Part shown: positions 13,989-16,566 of the stretch, piece after piece | Layout of the letters: every line of letters starts with the position of its first letter | Position numbering within the stretch: position 1 is the stretch's first letter | Origin: an uncultured Ruminococcus sp. | GTDB lineage: Bacteria; Bacillota; Clostridia; Oscillospirales; CAG-272 | Length of the DNA: 16,566 bases | NCBI GenBank assembly: GCA_902783755.1 | Contig: CACZSC010000143.1 | Location: forward strand, 1 to 16,566 | Direction of reading: 5' to 3' | The notes under the pieces: model-generated | The model's input: the letters and a program-made list of their open reading frames with translations, nothing else | Told to the model about the DNA's origin: nothing | Database searches by the model: none | Program-made: the position numbers and the translations under genes

Positions 13989-14999
13989 CTATTTCAGGCC
14001 GAACAGGACGGCCACGACCGAGAATACTACGGTCACCAGTGTGAACACTATCACTATCTTTATTTCAGACCATCCGCATTTTTCAAAATGATGGTGTATC
14101 GGGCTCATCTTGAACAGCCTCTTCCCGTGAGTGATCTTGAAATACAGTACCTGCAGGATAACGGAAAGGGTCTCGATTATGTACACGATGCCCGGTATGA
14201 TGACTATGAGCGGGTTGTTCAGAATGAATCCCGCACCGACCACCAGCGCTCCGAGAAACAGGGATCCCGTGTCTCCCATGAACACGCGTGCCGGATAGAA
14301 GTTGTATACGAGGAAGCCGCCTGTGCCTCCGATCATTATTGCTCCGAGAAGTACCGTGCCTCCGTCAGGAGACATGCCCCCTGTCACATATGCTGCCACA
14401 GCCACGAATATGCCGAACACGAGCGTTATGCTGGAACACAGGCCGTCTATCCCGTCCGTGAGGTTCACCGCATTGAGGAAGCCCGTAAGTAGTATCATGC
14501 ATATGATGTAATAGAAAACGCCGAAATCGACTGATTTTCCCAGGAACGGGATGAACATCACCGTGCTGAATCTTCTGCAGACGATGGTCATGGCGACAAG
14601 GTAGATGCCGGACACCAGAAACTGCAAAGCATATTTCTGGAGAGCTGTAAGTCCCTCGTTCTGCTTTTTCTTCAGTTTCGCTGAATCATCGATGCATCCT
14701 ATTATGCCGGCAGCCACCGCAAACGCAAGCGTGAACATGAATGGCAGCGTTACGGTTATCCCGTCCACCACGATTATATATATACAGCCGAGGAAACCTG
14801 TGATGATCGACGCCAGGATGAAGGATACTCCGCCCATCGTCGGAGTCCCCTCCTTGCTTTTGTGCCATCTGGGGCCGATCTCGAGTATGGTCTGCCCCAT
14901 CTTTTTGCTTTTAAGGATCGGTATAAGTTTTCTCAGGATAAGCACCGTGAGGAGAAATGTCAGCAGCAGCGCCACCACGAACAGTATTATGTAATTCAT
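13989..14999 (-). CDS. mraY: Phospho-N-acetylmuramoyl-pentapeptide-transferase
   Basis: This 336-residue polytopic membrane enzyme transfers phospho-MurNAc-pentapeptide to undecaprenyl phosphate, giving lipid I. Landmarks are PRWHKSKEGTPTMGG at 43-57, the Mg-binding pair in CIDDSAKLKKKQNEGL (D104, D105), AVNLTDGIDGL at 177-187, FMGDTGSL at 240-247 and the histidine cluster MSPIHHHFEKCGW at 298-310. Length and hydrophobic pattern (about ten membrane helices) are typical. ATG 14999 has GAGGGGG six bases upstream. It follows murF by 41 bases and is followed directly by ftsW; the usual murD between them is absent. Confidence 0.98.
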   Translation of the reverse strand: MNYIILFVVALLLTFLLTVLILRKLIPILKSKKMGQTILEIGPRWHKSKEGTPTMGGVSFILASIITGFLGCIYIIVVDGITVTLPFMFTLAFAVAAGIIGCIDDSAKLKKKQNEGLTALQKYALQFLVSGIYLVAMTIVCRRFSTVMFIPFLGKSVDFGVFYYIICMILLTGFLNAVNLTDGIDGLCSSITLVFGIFVAVAAYVTGGMSPDGGTVLLGAIMIGGTGGFLVYNFYPARVFMGDTGSLFLGALVVGAGFILNNPLIVIIPGIVYIIETLSVILQVLYFKITHGKRLFKMSPIHHHFEKCGWSEIKIVIVFTLVTVVFSVVAVLFGLK

Positions 15000-15040
15000 C
15001 TGTTACCCCCTCAGCAGTCACGGAAAAATCCGGTTCGATG

Positions 15041-16480
15041 TCACTTCTTTTTGTTTTGTCTGTTTCTCATCGCTTCGATCACTCTCTCGGCTGCGATGCC
15101 CCGGCTGGCCTTGACCAGGAGCACATCGCCCGGTCCGAGAGTGTCAAGTATCATATCGGCCATGGTACCGGGATCTCCCGAGTCCACTACCACGCACACG
15201 TTCTCTGCCCTGATTCCGTTCTTGATCGCGGCCTCAGCGACGACATCCGCCATGGATCCGAAGCAGAAGAGCTTCTGGACCTGTTTCCTGGCAATCTGCT
15301 GTCCAAGCTCGTCATGCATCAGCCTTGAGTAGTCGCCCAGCTCAAGCATGTCGCCTATAAGAGCTGCTGGTCTGGCCGATTTCTTGGCTGCGACGGAGAT
15401 GAGAACATCCAGTGCCGCTCTCATGGATTCGGGGCTCGCGTTGTAGCAGTCATCTATGACCGTGATCCCCGCCACATCGTAAATGTTCAGTCTTTTCTCA
15501 ACTTTTTCAAACTGCTGGACGCCTTCCCTGATCTCCTCGTCGGAAAGTCCGAGCATGGTGCCAACTGCGAAAGCGGCGAGCGAATTATATACGTTGTGCT
15601 TCCCGATGACCGGGATCTCCATGTTGGTATATGCTTTCTCGTTGTAAAGCATGTCATAGACTATGCAGTCAGATTTCTGCCTTATGTTTACCGCCCTGAA
15701 ATCGCCTTCATGGTTGTGGATGCTGATCAGCACAGGTCTTTTGCCGAGCTGTTCCCACTGCCTGACAAGAAGAGGCTCGTCTCCGTTGAGGATCAGACGA
15801 CTGTCGTTTTCCAGTCCTTCCCTGATTTCCATCTTTGCCCTGCAGATATTCTCTCTGGTGCCCAGGGACGCCAGATGAGATGTGCCGATATTTGTTATGA
15901 CCGCTATATCCGGTCTTGCGATCTTCGTCATGTACTCGATCTCGCCCAGGGCGCTCATCCCCATCTCCAGCACAACGACCTGATCTTTCGGGGAAATTCC
16001 GAATATGCTCAGAGGGAGGCCCAGTTCGTTGTTCTGGTTTCCCTTGCTCTTATGAGTCCTGTACTTTGCGGACAGGACTGCAGAAATGAATTCCTTTGTA
16101 GTCGTTTTGCCGACGCTTCCGGTTACGGCCACAAATTTTGCCCTGCTGAGGCCGCGGTAATATGCCGCCAGTTTCCCTATGGCCTTTATGGTATCTTCCA
16201 CCACTACGGCGCAGAAATCGCCTTCCGTATTCACGGGCTCCTTTTCGCAGAGCACGCATGCTGCTCCGTTCCCTACCGCGACCGGTATGTAATCATGGCC
16301 GTCCACATTCTGTCCGCAGATGGCGCAGAACATGGTCCCCGCCTTTACTTCACGCGAGTCAGTCGCGATACCTGTCACATCCCTGCTGTCCGCATCGTTC
16401 CCGTATCTGTAAAGCACACCGCCCGTTATCTCGGCGATCTCATGTGCTCTGAATTTTCTGAGTTCAAAATCTATGCTCAT
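15041..16480 (-). CDS. murF: UDP-MurNAc-tripeptide:D-Ala-D-Ala ligase
   Basis: This 479-residue Mur ligase adds D-Ala-D-Ala to UDP-MurNAc-tripeptide with ATP in the cytoplasm. The N-terminal domain has GIATDSREVKAGTMFCAICG (37-56). The central ATP domain has the P-loop VTGSVGKTTTKE (119-130), then KGNQNNELGLPLSI, VVLEMGMSALGEI and VITNIGTSHL. The C-terminal domain has EKRLNIYD and VIDDCYNASPESMRAALD. The NNE.G.P motif and DCYNA.P motif distinguish MurF from MurC/D/E. ATG 16480 has GAGGG five bases upstream. It starts 14 bases after the preceding PBP stop. Confidence 0.97.
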   Translation of the reverse strand: MSIDFELRKFRAHEIAEITGGVLYRYGNDADSRDVTGIATDSREVKAGTMFCAICGQNVDGHDYIPVAVGNGAACVLCEKEPVNTEGDFCAVVVEDTIKAIGKLAAYYRGLSRAKFVAVTGSVGKTTTKEFISAVLSAKYRTHKSKGNQNNELGLPLSIFGISPKDQVVVLEMGMSALGEIEYMTKIARPDIAVITNIGTSHLASLGTRENICRAKMEIREGLENDSRLILNGDEPLLVRQWEQLGKRPVLISIHNHEGDFRAVNIRQKSDCIVYDMLYNEKAYTNMEIPVIGKHNVYNSLAAFAVGTMLGLSDEEIREGVQQFEKVEKRLNIYDVAGITVIDDCYNASPESMRAALDVLISVAAKKSARPAALIGDMLELGDYSRLMHDELGQQIARKQVQKLFCFGSMADVVAEAAIKNGIRAENVCVVVDSGDPGTMADMILDTLGPGDVLLVKASRGIAAERVIEAMRNRQNKKK

Positions 16481-16494
16481 CTCAACCCTCGGCT

Positions 16495-16566
16495 TTAATC
16501 CAATCCATCCAAATATCTCAGTTCTATCTGCAGTACGGTACCTCTCGGCACCTGCTCGCCTGCAGC
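16495..16566 (-). CDS. Penicillin-binding protein C-terminal PASTA segment (partial at window end)
   Basis: The minus strand is open from the window edge to TAA at 16497-16495 and gives 23 residues, including AAGEQVPRGTVLQIEL, the second half of a PASTA repeat ('P.aG..v..GT.v.l'). Upstream of murF in a dcw cluster, the likely owner is a class B penicillin-binding protein of the FtsI/SpoVD type, which ends in PASTA domains in Clostridia. The transpeptidase domain is outside the window, so a different PASTA protein is possible. It is evidently co-transcribed with murF. Confidence 0.6.
   Translation of the reverse strand, partial: AAGEQVPRGTVLQIELRYLDGLD

Noticed and set aside
15016..15035. A small CGGA-TTTT-TCCG type hairpin between murF and mraY
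   Set aside because: The stem is only about four bases and sits inside an uninterrupted operon; not a credible terminator or attenuator.

Overview
The window looks like chromosomal DNA of an anaerobic low-GC-type Gram-positive lineage (Firmicutes, class Clostridia) with moderate GC. The evidence is Shine-Dalgarno-rich gene starts (AGGAGG-type), sigma-A-like promoters, a Mini-ribonuclease III gene, a clostridial-type GlpA-like/GlpB-like/DUF1667 redox operon, and a division/cell-wall (dcw) cluster whose penicillin-binding protein ends in a PASTA domain. The family order is not resolved. No mobile element, CRISPR array, tRNA or rRNA was seen, and no gene-free stretch exceeds 300 bases.

Layout. 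(1) Bases 1-2614, plus strand: the 3' end of tgt (tRNA-guanine transglycosylase), then a compact lipoylation cassette. It contains a lipoate-protein ligase A paralogue, a free-standing 80-residue E2-type lipoyl domain protein, and a second ligase paralogue whose frame continues without a linker into a complete AroQ-type chorismate mutase. This cassette is the most unusual content. (2) Bases 2624-4251, minus strand: mrnC then hom, ending at a stem-loop terminator that lies inside the 3' coding end of the convergent ligase/mutase gene. (3) Bases 4295-4394: divergent promoters, one for mrnC-hom and one for the next operon. (4) Bases 4456-8528, plus strand: a tightly coupled operon with a GlpA-like FAD dehydrogenase carrying a BFD-type [2Fe-2S] domain, a GlpB-like FAD/NAD(P) oxidoreductase, a small DUF1667 cysteine-cluster protein, and an SGNH-hydrolase-like lipoprotein. 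(5) Bases 8533-8578: a bidirectional terminator. (6) Bases 8610-16566, minus strand: a reduced dcw cluster read as PASTA-PBP (partial), murF, mraY, ftsW, murG, ftsQ/divIB, ftsZ. ftsZ has its own upstream promoter.

How the genes work together. The dcw genes make and polymerise the lipid-linked peptidoglycan precursor and build the division ring: MurF and MraY make lipid I, MurG makes lipid II, FtsW and the PBP polymerise and cross-link, and FtsQ and FtsZ organise the septum. murE, murD, murC, murB and ftsA are absent from the visible part. The GlpA/GlpB/DUF1667 trio probably oxidises glycerol-3-phosphate or a similar hydroxy-acid, passing electrons through FAD and Fe-S centres to an unseen acceptor. 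The lipoylation cassette would load a small dedicated lipoyl carrier. No lipoate-dependent dehydrogenase or glycine-cleavage gene is visible, so the carrier's client is unknown.
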